Below are positions 19,805 to 30,025 of a stretch of DNA of 64,000 nt, in pieces. The stretch's first letter is position 1; the number at the start of each line of letters is the position of its first letter. Location: contig NZ_CP053085.1 of NCBI RefSeq assembly GCF_013004105.1, forward strand, positions 2,790,001-2,854,000. The letters run 5' to 3'. The notes beneath the pieces are model-generated. The model was not told the origin of the DNA and made no database searches. It saw only the letters and a program-made list of their open reading frames with translations. The translations under genes and the position numbers were made by a program. This DNA comes from Gemmatimonas groenlandica. GTDB taxonomy: Bacteria; Gemmatimonadota; Gemmatimonadetes; Gemmatimonadales; Gemmatimonadaceae.

Positions 19805-19908
19805 TGAGCCAGGTCAGTCGGGTGGCGTGGCCGAACGTCGTGCGGGTGCTGTCCGCCATCGTGCTCGCGGTAGCGCTGTGGCTGTACGTGCATGCCGTAC
19901 ATGTCTGA
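19804..19908 (+). CDS. Putative 34-residue single-pass membrane protein
   Basis: A GTG start overlaps the last base of the tlpA-like stop (TAGTG), and the stop overlaps the tsaD start by 8 bp, so it exactly fills the gap in a chain of coupled genes. The product is a short N-terminal stretch followed by one clear membrane helix (VVRVLSAIVLAVALWLYVH). No family recognised. The perfect packing and hydrophobicity argue for a real gene; its size makes chance possible. Confidence 0.5.
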   Translation: MSQVSRVAWPNVVRVLSAIVLAVALWLYVHAVHV

Positions 19909-20986
19909 CACAACGTCTGATATCGCGCCGCGTCGCGTGCTCGGCATCGAGACGTCGTGCGACGAGACGTCGGCCGCCATTGTGTATGGCACACCAACCG
20001 ACATGCGTCTCGAGTCGCTGGTGATTCTCTCGCAGGATGTGCATCGCCTGTTCGGCGGGGTCGTGCCGGAGATCGCGAGTCGTCAGCATCTCACTGGCAT
20101 CGTGCCGGCCGTTCGCACCGCGATGACCGACGCCAACGTATCGTTTGATGATCTCGACGCGATCGCGGTCACGCACGCGCCGGGACTCGTGGGAGCACTG
20201 CTGGTCGGCACGAGCTACGCCAAGGCGCTGGGCTACACGCACAACACACCGGTCGTGCCGGTGCATCATCTCGAGGGGCACCTGTTTGCGACGCTGCTCG
20301 AGCACCCCGAGGCCAAGCCGCCGTTCACGGCGCTGCTGGTGAGTGGGGGGCACACGTTGCTGCTCGATGTGGAAGCATGGGGACGCTATCGATTGCTCGG
20401 TCAGACGCGCGACGACGCCGCCGGTGAGGCATTCGACAAGGTCGCCAAGTTGCTGGGTCTGCCGTATCCAGGCGGCCGTCCGCTCGAGGAGTTGGCGCAG
20501 ACCGCCCAGTCGCCCGTGCACAAGCATCCGCATCGCTTCCCGCGACCGATGCTGCGGAAGTCGGCCGAACCGGGCGACGATGACTACTACGACTGTTCGT
20601 TCAGCGGGCTGAAGACCGCGGCGATGTACGCCGTGCGCGACGCCGAGAAGGCGGGCGTGCTCGACGAGCAACGCGCCAGCATCGCGCGCGGCTTTCAGGA
20701 TGCGCTGATCGAAACGCTGGCCGAAAAGGTGGCGCGCGCGGCGCGACGCCATCGTCGCACGCGGGTGGTGCTGGGCGGCGGGGTGGCGTGCAATCGCGCG
20801 CTGCAGGAGGCGATCCGCGAGCGTGTGGCACCGCGCGGCACCGTGTTCGCGCCGATGCCACGACTGGCCACCGACAACGCCGCCATGATCGCCGCCGCTG
20901 GACTGTTCCGGTTCGAAGCCGGCGAGCGGGCTGATCCGACCATGACTGCGCAAGCATCGCTGCCAATCCCCGGTATCTTTTTGTAA
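19901..20986 (+). CDS. tsaD: tRNA N6-threonylcarbamoyltransferase TsaD
   Basis: 361 residues from the ATG at 19901 (a second ATG at 19892 adds three residues). It makes the t6A modification next to the anticodon of ANN-decoding tRNAs with TsaB, TsaE and TsaC. ASKHA-fold signatures are present: LGIETSCDETSAAIV, VPEIASRQH, the metal site VPVHHLEGHL, LLVSGGHT, GEAFDKVAKLLGLPYPGG, CSFSGLKTA and the C-terminal VLGGGVACNRAL with PRLATDNAAMIA. Complete. Confidence 0.96.
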   Translation: MSDTTSDIAPRRVLGIETSCDETSAAIVYGTPTDMRLESLVILSQDVHRLFGGVVPEIASRQHLTGIVPAVRTAMTDANVSFDDLDAIAVTHAPGLVGALLVGTSYAKALGYTHNTPVVPVHHLEGHLFATLLEHPEAKPPFTALLVSGGHTLLLDVEAWGRYRLLGQTRDDAAGEAFDKVAKLLGLPYPGGRPLEELAQTAQSPVHKHPHRFPRPMLRKSAEPGDDDYYDCSFSGLKTAAMYAVRDAEKAGVLDEQRASIARGFQDALIETLAEKVARAARRHRRTRVVLGGGVACNRALQEAIRERVAPRGTVFAPMPRLATDNAAMIAAAGLFRFEAGERADPTMTAQASLPIPGIFL

Positions 20987-20989
20987 GAC

Positions 20990-21035
20990 GGTAGGGCAAC
21001 TGCACTCCCTACCCCCTACTCCCTACCCCTTACTC
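20990..21035. repeat. Short CCCTAC-rich hairpin remnant
   Basis: GGTAGGG at 20990-20996 pairs with CCCTACC at 21007-21013, followed by further CCCTAC/CCTTAC words up to the lgt-like start codon. It looks like a truncated member of the word-type hairpins found elsewhere in the window. It occupies the place where a ribosome-binding site for the next gene would be expected; none is seen. Confidence 0.5.
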
Positions 21036-21039
21036 CGCT

Positions 21040-21867
21040 GTGCATCCCATCATCCACCACCCCACGGTCTTCAAGTTCGGCTTTCTCGAACTGACCGGAT
21101 TCGGACTCGCCGTCCTCATGGCGTTCGTGATCGCGCAGATCGTCTGTCAGCGTGAGTTCTGGCGCCGTGGACAGAACGCGGAAGCGGAGGCGATGCCAGA
21201 CATCGTGTTGGCGGCGCTGATCGGTACGCTGGTGGGAGCGAAGACGTACTACGTGGCACTCACGGGCGACCCGTCAGCCTTCTTCAGCCGAGGCGGCTTC
21301 GTGTTCTGGGGCGGTTTCATCGGGGCGGTCGCGCTCTGCTACGCCACGATCAAGTACAAGAAGCTGAGCTTCCTGAAGATCGCCGACGTGTGCGGGATCG
21401 GCATCGCCGCGGGCTACGCGGTGGGTCGGACGGGCTGCTGGGCCGTCGGTGACGACTACGGGCGCCCGTTCAATGGGTTCTTCGCCACTCAGTTCCCCGA
21501 GGGCGCGCCGCCGAGCACAGCAGCCGTGATGTCGCAGCAGTTCGGCGTGCAGTTTCCCGCCGGCACCAACATGTCGGATGTGATCGCGGTCTATCCCACG
21601 CAGCTGTACGAAACGCTGATGGGGTTCGTGATGTTCGCGATCCTGTGGCGCTTCCGAAAGCACGCGAATCTGCCGGGCTGGCTGTTCGGCATGTACTGCA
21701 TCGTCGCCGGCATCGAGCGGTTCATCGTGGAGTTCTTCCGCGCGAAGGATGACCGCCTGGTGATGGGATTTTCGACGGCGCAGATCATCGGCATCGCGAT
21801 TCTGACGATCGGGGTGGTGCTGGTGGCAGCGAGGACGAAGCGGAGTGGTCCGCTGGCGACTGCGTAG
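21040..21867 (+). CDS. lgt: Prolipoprotein diacylglyceryl transferase-family membrane protein
   Basis: 275 residues with about seven membrane segments from a GTG start. Lgt attaches diacylglycerol to the lipobox Cys of prolipoproteins. The family arrangement is seen: N-terminal HPTVFKFGFLELTGFGLAVLMAF, the GGFVFWGGFIGAVA helix, the signature region AVGRTGCWAVGDDYGRP, YPTQLYETLMG, and FFRAKDDRLVMGFSTAQI at the C-terminus. The classic G-R-x-x-N-F-x-N-x-E block is altered to GRTGCWAVGDDYG, so a divergent Lgt or a paralogue is possible. Confidence 0.82.
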   Translation: MHPIIHHPTVFKFGFLELTGFGLAVLMAFVIAQIVCQREFWRRGQNAEAEAMPDIVLAALIGTLVGAKTYYVALTGDPSAFFSRGGFVFWGGFIGAVALCYATIKYKKLSFLKIADVCGIGIAAGYAVGRTGCWAVGDDYGRPFNGFFATQFPEGAPPSTAAVMSQQFGVQFPAGTNMSDVIAVYPTQLYETLMGFVMFAILWRFRKHANLPGWLFGMYCIVAGIERFIVEFFRAKDDRLVMGFSTAQIIGIAILTIGVVLVAARTKRSGPLATA

Positions 21868-21883
21868 TTCGCGTTTTTTACAT

Positions 21884-22011
21884 ACCCATTACCCATTACC
21901 CAGAACCCATCACCCCAAGCCAACAGCCCACAGCCTGTTGCGCTTTCCGTTGGGCTGTGGGCTGTGGGCTGTTGGCTTGGGGCTGTGGGTCTTGGGTACT
22001 GGGTAATGGGT
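21884..22011. repeat. Long hairpin of ACCCA/TGGGT words between lgt and feoA
   Basis: The left arm (21884-21934; ACCCATTACCC..., then CCAAGCCAACAGCCCACAGCC) pairs with the right arm (21952-22011; GGGCTGTGGGCTGTTGGCTTGGGG..., then TACTGGGTAATGGGT). It is the same word family as the 131-bp units at 1645-2010. A T-run (GTTTTTTAC) lies just before the left arm, not after the stem, so it is not a standard plus-strand terminator. Confidence 0.85.
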
Positions 22012-22047
22012 TGAAAAGCGGGGAAAAGCCGACTCCACCGCTCCCCA

Positions 22048-22077
22048 TTGCGAACGAGAGCGGGTGATGTGTATACT
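22048..22077 (+). promoter_or_regulatory. Probable sigma70-type promoter of the feo operon
   Basis: TTGCGA at 22048-22053, an 18-bp spacer, then TATACT at 22072-22077. Expected start of transcription is about 22084, ~30 bp before the feoA GTG and directly before the Fur-like palindrome. GTGTAT (22069-22074) and ATACAC (22081-22086) also form an inverted repeat over the -10. Confidence 0.6.
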
Positions 22078-22090
22078 CCAATACACGCTT

Positions 22091-22105
22091 TGAGAACCAT
22101 TCTCA
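22091..22105 (+). promoter_or_regulatory. Fur-box-like operator upstream of feoAB
   Basis: TGAGAACCATTCTCA is a 7-1-7 inverted repeat with six of seven positions paired, and closely matches the TGATAATnATTATCA/TGAGAATnATTCTCA Fur-box form. It lies just after the predicted transcription start and before feoA, where bound Fe-Fur would block transcription. Iron-dependent repression is inferred from the site and the iron-uptake genes it precedes. Confidence 0.75.
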
Positions 22106-22114
22106 TCTAACGCC

Positions 22115-22402
22115 GTGGCCCAGATTCAGCTTCCCACCCTGCAGTCGCCAAACACCTCCGCCGCACGGACAACGTGCGCGTTGAACGCGTGTGCGGCGGG
22201 AACCCGGGTCACCGTCGTCGACATCGAGTGCTCGGGTGACGAGGCCTGCCGTCTGCGCGCCCTGGGCTTTTGCGAAGGCACCAGCGTCAACGTCATCGAC
22301 GCCCGCGATGCCATGCTCCTCGAAGTCCGTGGCACCCGACTCGCGCTGGGCTCAGCCCTCACGGCTGGCATCACCGTTCAGCCCGCCATCGCGCGCGCAT
22401 AG
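22115..22402 (+). CDS. feoA: FeoA-family ferrous iron transport protein
   Basis: 95 residues from a GTG start. The SH3-like FeoA domain runs from about residue 28: VTVVDIECSGDEACRLRALGFCEGTSVNVIDA and the final VRGTRLALGSALTAGITV. It is a small cytoplasmic partner of FeoB needed for ferrous iron uptake. The first ~25 residues are a Thr/Ala-rich extension containing Cys. It is 57 bp upstream of feoB. Confidence 0.9.
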   Translation: MAQIQLPTLQSPNTSAARTTCALNACAAGTRVTVVDIECSGDEACRLRALGFCEGTSVNVIDARDAMLLEVRGTRLALGSALTAGITVQPAIARA

Positions 22403-22459
22403 CGCGACTGGCGAGGCGCCCGACACGCGGCCAACGCGCCGCGTCTGCGTCAGGATCCG

Positions 22460-24645
<2,186 letters not shown>

Positions 24646-24649
<4 letters not shown>

Positions 24650-24792
24650 TGAACCAACTCAACACGCAACTGATCGTCGTCGTGCTGATCGTCGCGAGCG
24701 CGCTGTTCTTCGTCGCGCGACGCGCGTGGCGGTCGATCGCGGCGGCGCGCAAACCGAAGAGCGGGTGCGGCTCCGACTGCGGCTGCGGATAA
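24646..24792 (+). CDS. FeoB-associated Cys-rich membrane protein
   Basis: 48 residues: one membrane helix (LIVVVLIVASALFFVARRAW) and a C-terminal tail GCGSDCGCG with three Cys. The start overlaps the feoB stop. Its size, topology, Cys tail and position match the FeoB-associated Cys-rich protein family, which fills the role of FeoC in many bacteria; metal binding by the tail is likely but unproven. Just downstream, three ~20-bp imperfect repeats containing GATAACGC run through 24782-24830. Confidence 0.85.
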
Positions 24793-24841
24793 CGCAGCGG
24801 CAGATAACGCAGGTGCGGATAACGCGGCTCCGCGAAACCGG

Positions 24842-25549
24842 CTACCGAAGTTCGGCGGCGATTCCCGTCCAGGCGTCATCGGCCGCCGCGAACACACCGC
24901 GTACCGTCTCCACCCATCGCCGCCAATCGGCAATGCGCGTGTCGAGTGCACCGCCGCGCAACGCATCGCCTGCCAGTCCCATGATCTCGATCGCCGCAAA
25001 CACGGGCGCCGCCTCTTCCTCGATGGCCGCCTCGACCGCGCGCTGCTCGGCCGCATCACCAGGCGCCTTGGTGGCCGCAATCTCGGCGATGGCCCGCTCG
25101 ATTTCTTTCGTCAGTGCAGCGGCATCGAGCAACATCACCTGACGCGCCGGATCGCTCACACCTTCCACCGAGCGACGGGCGGCCAGGAATGGCGCAAACC
25201 ATCGATCGTGCGCCGCGATGGGCGTCCCGCGCGACGAGCCGAGGGACTTGAGGCCGCGCGTAAGCTCAGGCATCGCGCAGGCGCGATCGAGTAGCTGTAA
25301 GCCGAGCGGCCGGAGCTGATCGTCGCCGCTGAGTTCCAGCACATCGTTGCTGACCAGGTACACCGTGAGCGATGACGGGCCGCCGGCGATCCCCTCGATG
25401 CCGCTCAGCGACAGTCGCCACGGTGTCGCGTTCTGCCACGCCAGCACCAAAGTCTCCTGGTCTATCGTGACGCTGGCCGACGTGTCGATCTCCCGACCAC
25501 GCACGATGCCGACGACGCGCGCCTGCGCCGTGATGACCGAGGTCATCAA
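24842..25549 (-). CDS. Hypothetical protein (third gene of EamA-HAD operon)
   Basis: 235 residues, no signal peptide or membrane helix. The first ~80 residues look like a beta-rich PH-like or split-barrel module (VTIDQETLVLAWQNATPWRLSLSGIEGI); the rest is helical and acidic/Ala-rich. I do not recognise the family. Its ATG overlaps the stop of the HAD gene, and it is convergent with the feo operon. Confidence 0.65.
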   Translation of the reverse strand: MMTSVITAQARVVGIVRGREIDTSASVTIDQETLVLAWQNATPWRLSLSGIEGIAGGPSSLTVYLVSNDVLELSGDDQLRPLGLQLLDRACAMPELTRGLKSLGSSRGTPIAAHDRWFAPFLAARRSVEGVSDPARQVMLLDAAALTKEIERAIAEIAATKAPGDAAEQRAVEAAIEEEAAPVFAAIEIMGLAGDALRGGALDTRIADWRRWVETVRGVFAAADDAWTGIAAELR

Positions 25550-26238
25550 GCGAGGATCGCCGACACGACGGCGTCGGTGTCGGCGAGGTTGGCGAACACC
25601 GCTGCCGGATTGTGCGCGGCCAGATCCTCGGTGCTGTACCGACCGGTGGCGACGCCGATTGCCCGCACGCCGAGCGAACGTCCGCAGTGAATATCCGCCG
25701 GCGTATCACCGATGATCACAATGCGATCGCCGGCGATATCGAGGCCGAGCAGGTCGAGGGCACGGCGCTGCGCGACGGCCGGCAACTCGGGACGGTCTTC
25801 GTGATCGCAGCCGAAGGCGTTGACGCGGAACTGGTCGAAGTCGACCTGCACGGCCTTCAGCTTGGCGCGTGCCCCCCGCTCGATATTCCCCGTGAGCAAT
25901 CCCAGCGTGACATCGCTCTTGCCGCGCAGTGCGTCGAGCAGCGGTGGTATGCCGTCGCACAACCGGGCCGGCGTTACCCCTTCCCGCGTGAGTTCGCTTT
26001 GGAGGCCGTGCACGTATTCGTTGAGCAAGTCGTCGAGCCGACTGGAGATCGTGGCGTCGGTGAAGCCAGCTTCGCGCATCTGTTCACGCGCGATCTGCCG
26101 GTCGGTTTTTCCGTCGTAACGATAACTGGTATCACCGGTCGTGCCGAACACGCGCAACAAGGCGTTCTCCATGGCGCGGCGGCCAGCGCCGTCGGACCAA
26201 AGCAGAGTGCCGTCGATATCGAACAAAACGAGCTTCAC
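25546..26238 (-). CDS. HAD-family phosphatase (phosphoglycolate phosphatase-like)
   Basis: 230 residues from a GTG that overlaps the stop of the EamA gene. Complete HAD motifs: LVLFDIDGTLLWSDG (nucleophile Asp and acid/base Asp), TLGLLTGN (motif II Thr), and IVIIGDTPADIHCGR (motif IV), with a helical cap between. It probably dephosphorylates a small metabolite such as 2-phosphoglycolate or a nucleotide. In contrast to the HAD at 55044, its catalytic residues are intact, so it could be the real Gph-type enzyme of this genome. Confidence 0.88.
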   Translation of the reverse strand: MKLVLFDIDGTLLWSDGAGRRAMENALLRVFGTTGDTSYRYDGKTDRQIAREQMREAGFTDATISSRLDDLLNEYVHGLQSELTREGVTPARLCDGIPPLLDALRGKSDVTLGLLTGNIERGARAKLKAVQVDFDQFRVNAFGCDHEDRPELPAVAQRRALDLLGLDIAGDRIVIIGDTPADIHCGRSLGVRAIGVATGRYSTEDLAAHNPAAVFANLADTDAVVSAILA

Positions 26239-27197
26239 GAGGTCTGGACTGAGGAGGAAACGGAAGCGGCGCGTGCCACAATGGGTTTGGCGTGCGCGGT
26301 GCGCGACAACAACAGCCCTGCCATGATGAGCGCTGCCCCAAGTATCTGCCACACAGTGGGTCGCTCACCGAGCATGAGCCAAGCGAAGGCGATCGCAACG
26401 ATCGGCTGCAAGTTGCCGTACATCGCGGTACGCGTGGCACCGAGTACGCGTACCCCGCGATAGAAGAGCAGATACGCCACGACCAACGCCCCGATACCCG
26501 CGTAGGTCACCGCGCCCCACTCCACCAGCGACACGGCGCCCCAATCGAGCTTGATGAGATCGGGCAGCGCGATCGAGACCAGCACGAGTGCACCGCTGGC
26601 CATGGTGATCGCCGACAAATGCAGGGGATGCGCCGTCTTCGTGTACGGTTGCAGCAGCACGCTGAACGTGGCCCAGGCGATGCTGCCCAGCGCGATCAAC
26701 CCGGCGCCCAGCATCACATCGCGTCCGCCCTCGAAACCCTGCGCGCTCCCTACCACACACGCCACGCCCAACAGCTGCAATCCAATACCGCTCCATCCAC
26801 GAAGCGGCAGATGTTCGCGTCCCAGCATGCGCGAAATGATCGCGATCCACGCCGGACCGGCCGCAACCACCAGCGCCGCCACGCCGGCACGTGTGCGCGA
26901 CATGCCGAAGATGAAGAACAGCTGATAGACTCCGTTGCCGATGAGGCCGAGCAGCGCCAGCGTGATGATGTCCCGACGCGACGGCAGCTTGTCTCGCACG
27001 AACGCCGCGATCGCGAAGAGGACGATCGCCGCCATCGACACGCGCAGCCCGTTGAACGTGAGCGGCGACAGCGAGCGGAGGCCCGCCTTCACCACGCTGT
27101 AGTTGATCCCCCAGATCAGCGACATCAGCACGAGCCCGAGATCGGTGGTCCCGAAGCCCGGACGGGGTGCAGCAGCTGGAGTCTGAGGCGCAGTCAT
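26235..27197 (-). CDS. EamA/DMT-family transporter
   Basis: 320 residues with ten predicted membrane segments in two repeated EamA halves (first half opening LGLVLMSLIWGINYSVVKAGL; second ending LQPIVAIAFAWLMLGERPTVWQILGAALIMAGLLL). Inner-membrane metabolite exporter or importer; substrate not predictable. First gene of a three-gene minus-strand operon with GTGA and ATGA overlaps. Confidence 0.9.
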   Translation of the reverse strand: MTAPQTPAAAPRPGFGTTDLGLVLMSLIWGINYSVVKAGLRSLSPLTFNGLRVSMAAIVLFAIAAFVRDKLPSRRDIITLALLGLIGNGVYQLFFIFGMSRTRAGVAALVVAAGPAWIAIISRMLGREHLPLRGWSGIGLQLLGVACVVGSAQGFEGGRDVMLGAGLIALGSIAWATFSVLLQPYTKTAHPLHLSAITMASGALVLVSIALPDLIKLDWGAVSLVEWGAVTYAGIGALVVAYLLFYRGVRVLGATRTAMYGNLQPIVAIAFAWLMLGERPTVWQILGAALIMAGLLLSRTAHAKPIVARAASVSSSVQTS

Positions 27198-27267
27198 GAT
27201 CCCCGAAATCTAGGCACCGCGCGAGCAGCGGGTGGAATCCCCGACGTGGGACCGGTACCTTCCCCAC

Positions 27268-27693
27268 ATGCATGTCTCCTTTGCGCTCTTTGCCGACGCG
27301 GCGAATATCTCCCAGGAAGGAAAGCTGAACATCCTGGGCGTGTTCGATGCCGTCCATGTGGGTCAGCTCCCGGCCCTGCACCCCCGCGCCACCTTCGTGG
27401 TCCGCATCAAGGCCCTCCCCAGCGATGCCGGCGATCACGCCATGACGCTGCGCTGGGTCAACCCGCGCGGCGCTGAGCTGTGGGTGTCGAACGCCGAACT
27501 CTCCATCGCGCCGCCACCGCCAGGTACCACCGAGCTCGACATGCCCGTGATCGTGCAGCTCGATCTGCCGCTCGACCTCACCGGCGACTACCGCATGATC
27601 GTGGAACTGCGCGACGAAAAGCGCGGCGAAGCGCTACTGCACGTGAAAGGACAACCGGTGGTTCCGGGAGCGACGGCAGGAATGGTGTCTTGA
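27268..27693 (+). CDS. DUF6941-like small conserved protein
   Basis: 141 residues, soluble, beta-rich. The opening HVSFALFADAANISQEGKLNILGVFD, the central PRATFVVRIKALPSDAGDH and the end YRMIVELRDEKRGEALLHVKGQP match a family of small conserved bacterial proteins of unknown function. The ATG at 27268 is favoured because family similarity starts right there. It is followed by the GCGCTAAGA hairpin with the IS256 element. Confidence 0.7.
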   Translation: MHVSFALFADAANISQEGKLNILGVFDAVHVGQLPALHPRATFVVRIKALPSDAGDHAMTLRWVNPRGAELWVSNAELSIAPPPPGTTELDMPVIVQLDLPLDLTGDYRMIVELRDEKRGEALLHVKGQPVVPGATAGMVS

Positions 27694-27793
27694 ACTGAGT
27701 AGGGGCGCTAAGAGTTAACGGCGCTAAGAATTAGGGGCGCTAAGGTGAGGAGCGCTAAGAATAAACAGCGACACCACCAACTGCGCGGTTCTG

Positions 27794-29139
27794 GGACCTG
27801 TCAGGAATTCTGTGTATGAGTCGTGAGCATCGGGTCACGACGTCGCCACGAGTCGGTCGCCGAAGAGGAGCTTGAGATGTGGGAAGGCCGCGCGCCAGTA
27901 CTTGTCGGGCTTGGCCTTCCACTTCTTGCCGATGTTGCGCAGCGCGAGATAGAGCAGCTTGCCGGCCGCTTCATCACTCGGGAAGTGGCCGCGGGTCTTG
28001 ATCACTTTGCGAATCTGCATGTTCAGGCTCTCGATCGCATTCGTGGTGTAGAGCACGCGGCGGATTTCCAGTGGGTAGGCGAGGGCCGGCGCGATGCGCT
28101 CCCAGTGCCGCTCCCAGATGGCGACGATCGCTGCGTGGCGCTGCCCAAGCGGACTCTCCGCAAAGCGCTGCAAGGCGAGACGCCCAGCCGCCTCGGTGGG
28201 CGCGTGGTAGATCGTCCGCAGCGCCGCCGCGACGAGCTTCCGCTCGGTCCACGACACGTAGTGGAGGCTTTGACGCACGAGATGCACGATGCACTGATGA
28301 ATCACCGTGTGCGGAAACACCGTCTGCAGCGCGTCTGGGAGCCCCGTCAGGCCATCGATCAGCGCGATCAGGATATCGGCCACGCCACGGCCCTGCAGCT
28401 CGCGAAACACGCGGTGCCAGAAGGCGGCGCCCTCGGTTTGCGCGATCCAAAAGCCGAGCACTTCCTTCGTGCCATCCAGCTGCACGCCGAGCGCGAGATA
28501 CACCGCCTTGTTTTGCACGACGCCTTCGTCGCGGATCTTCACGCGCAGCGCATCGAAGGCGACGGCCACGTACGTCGACTCGAGCGGCCGCTGCTGCCAC
28601 GTCTCGACTTCGGCCAGCACCTCGCTCGTGATCGTGCTGATCAAGTCGGGCGAGACCGGGATCTGATAGCGCTCCTCGAGAAACGCCTGGAGCTCGCGCG
28701 TGCTCAAGCCGCGCGCGTACAGCATCAGCACCGTCTCGTCGAAGCCCGGCAAGCGGCGGGCGCCCTTGGGCACAAACTGGGGCGCAAAACTGCCGTCGCG
28801 GTCCCGCGGGATGTCGAGCGCAATCGACCCGCTCTCGGTCAGCAACGACTTCGGGGTAAAGCCATTGCGGGCATTGCCATCCGGCCCGCGCTCCCCGCCC
28901 TCGGGATAGCCCAAGTGATGCGTGAGCTCAGCCTTGAGCACCCGCTCCGCCATCGCCTTCTGCAACTGCCGCCAGACCAGCTGGAAGTCGGCGGAGGTCT
29001 GCACCCCCGCCACCAACTGGTCGAGAATCTCGGGCGTCAGCCCTGCGGGCAGCGGCTCCGCCGCCGCCCGTTTCCGTCGAGCCATAACCACCTCCGTCCT
29101 ACAAGGTTATGACTCATACACAGAATTTCCGACAGGCCC
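27794..29139 (-). mobile_element. Intact IS256-family insertion sequence (1346 bp)
   Basis: Terminal inverted repeats at 27794-27822 and 29111-29139 match at 26 of 29 positions. Perfect 8-bp direct repeats CGGTTCTG flank the element at 27786-27793 and 29140-29147, the target duplication size usual for IS256. It contains one complete transposase gene. Near-identical ends, exact duplication and an intact gene point to a recent insertion. Confidence 0.95.
27835..29085 (-). CDS. IS256-family (mutator-type) transposase
   Basis: 416 residues from the ATG at 29085. A GGAGG ribosome-binding site sits 5-6 bp before it, and the in-frame GTG at 29091 overlaps that site. DDE catalytic residues in the family context: Asp in VAVAFDALRVKIRD, Asp in LIALIDGLTGLPDA, Glu in LYTTNAIESLNMQIRK. 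Also typical are the N-terminal LGYPEGGERGPDGNARNG and the CIVHLVRQSLHYVSW segment. No frameshift or truncation, so it is probably active. Confidence 0.97.
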   Translation of the reverse strand: MARRKRAAAEPLPAGLTPEILDQLVAGVQTSADFQLVWRQLQKAMAERVLKAELTHHLGYPEGGERGPDGNARNGFTPKSLLTESGSIALDIPRDRDGSFAPQFVPKGARRLPGFDETVLMLYARGLSTRELQAFLEERYQIPVSPDLISTITSEVLAEVETWQQRPLESTYVAVAFDALRVKIRDEGVVQNKAVYLALGVQLDGTKEVLGFWIAQTEGAAFWHRVFRELQGRGVADILIALIDGLTGLPDALQTVFPHTVIHQCIVHLVRQSLHYVSWTERKLVAAALRTIYHAPTEAAGRLALQRFAESPLGQRHAAIVAIWERHWERIAPALAYPLEIRRVLYTTNAIESLNMQIRKVIKTRGHFPSDEAAGKLLYLALRNIGKKWKAKPDKYWRAAFPHLKLLFGDRLVATS

Positions 29140-29233
29140 CGGTTCTGAGTACTGAGTCGCAGTTTATTCCTAGCGCCTTTTACTTTAGCGCCCTTTACTC
29201 TTGGCGCAGTTTATTCTTGGCGCCGTTCGCAGT

Positions 29234-29992
29234 TCACAACGCTCGCCGTACGCCCATGCCTTGTTCCTTCAGCCTTGCCGTGAGTTCGCCCTCCGCGTAG
29301 ATCCCTCCGCGTGCGAGCGAGCTGTGGATCATGCCGCCGTTGCCCGTGCCGATGCCGACGTGCGTGATGCGCTTGTCGTCGCGGTCGGAGAAGAACAGCA
29401 GGTCTCCCGGCGCATGCGCTGCGGTCACGTCGTCGCTCACGAGGACTGTGTCCTCCGCCTGCTGCCATGCATCGCGCCGGAGTGGCACTCCGTGCAGGGC
29501 GAAGATCCGCTGCACGAAGCCGGAGCAGTCCACACCCCACGGCGTGACGCCTCCCCACAGGTAGCTGGCACCGGTGAAGAGCGTGAGCGCACTGCGCACG
29601 ATGGCGTCGCGGTCACGCGGAAACTGTGTGGCGCGGGTTGCTGGGTCGATCGCCATGCCTTCGGCCACCTCGTGTCCCGGCGCCACGCGGGCACCGAGCG
29701 GCAGGGCGCGGCGCTGTCCCTCGGCGTCGAGCGTCACGCAGCCCAGCGAGATGCGCCACGTGGCTTCGGTGCCCGTGAACGGCATCAGATAGCCGACGTG
29801 GGTCCAGCCTTCATAGTCATCGGCGCCGCGCACGTGCAGCCAGTCGCCGCGGCCATCCACCAATTGCAGCACTTCACCGGCCAGCAACTGCGAGGTGAGG
29901 GACGCGGAAATCCGCGCATCGCCGAGGAGTGGAGCGATGGCCGAGCGAACGGTGAATCGGTCGGCAGTGGAAAGCGTCAGTGCAGTGCCCAA
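29234..29992 (-). CDS. NlpC/P60-family (C40) peptidase with SH3-like domain
   Basis: 252 residues. One or two bacterial SH3-like modules (about 25-115, with QLLAGEVLQLVDGRGDWLHVR and YEGWTHVGYL) precede a C40 domain with catalytic Cys156 in WGVDCSGFVQ and His211 in ITHVGIGTGNG. Such enzymes cleave D-Glu-diaminopimelate links in peptidoglycan peptides. No signal peptide is evident, so a cytoplasmic role in cell-wall peptide recycling is likely, which fits its place 33 bp after a P1 peptidase. Confidence 0.88.
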   Translation of the reverse strand: MGTALTLSTADRFTVRSAIAPLLGDARISASLTSQLLAGEVLQLVDGRGDWLHVRGADDYEGWTHVGYLMPFTGTEATWRISLGCVTLDAEGQRRALPLGARVAPGHEVAEGMAIDPATRATQFPRDRDAIVRSALTLFTGASYLWGGVTPWGVDCSGFVQRIFALHGVPLRRDAWQQAEDTVLVSDDVTAAHAPGDLLFFSDRDDKRITHVGIGTGNGGMIHSSLARGGIYAEGELTARLKEQGMGVRRAL

Positions 29993-30025
29993 CGGAGGAC
30001 TCTCAGCAAAGGGGAAGACTCGTCG

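Larger units (their letters stand above)
27692..29236. repeat. GCGCTAAGA-word hairpin split by an IS256 insertion
   Basis: The left arm (27692-27772) has GCGCTAAG-type words. The right arm (29151-29236) is its imperfect inverted copy (TTATTCCTAGCGCC, TTTAGCGCC, CTTGGCGC). Removing the IS and one target duplication joins them into one hairpin with a short loop containing CGGTTCTG. The same words form the arms around the four-helix-bundle gene at 43413-44038. Confidence 0.85.

Noticed and set aside
27823-29112. 429-residue open frame on the plus strand across the IS256 element
   Set aside because: Reads the transposase backwards; no domain and the minus-strand transposase is unmistakable.
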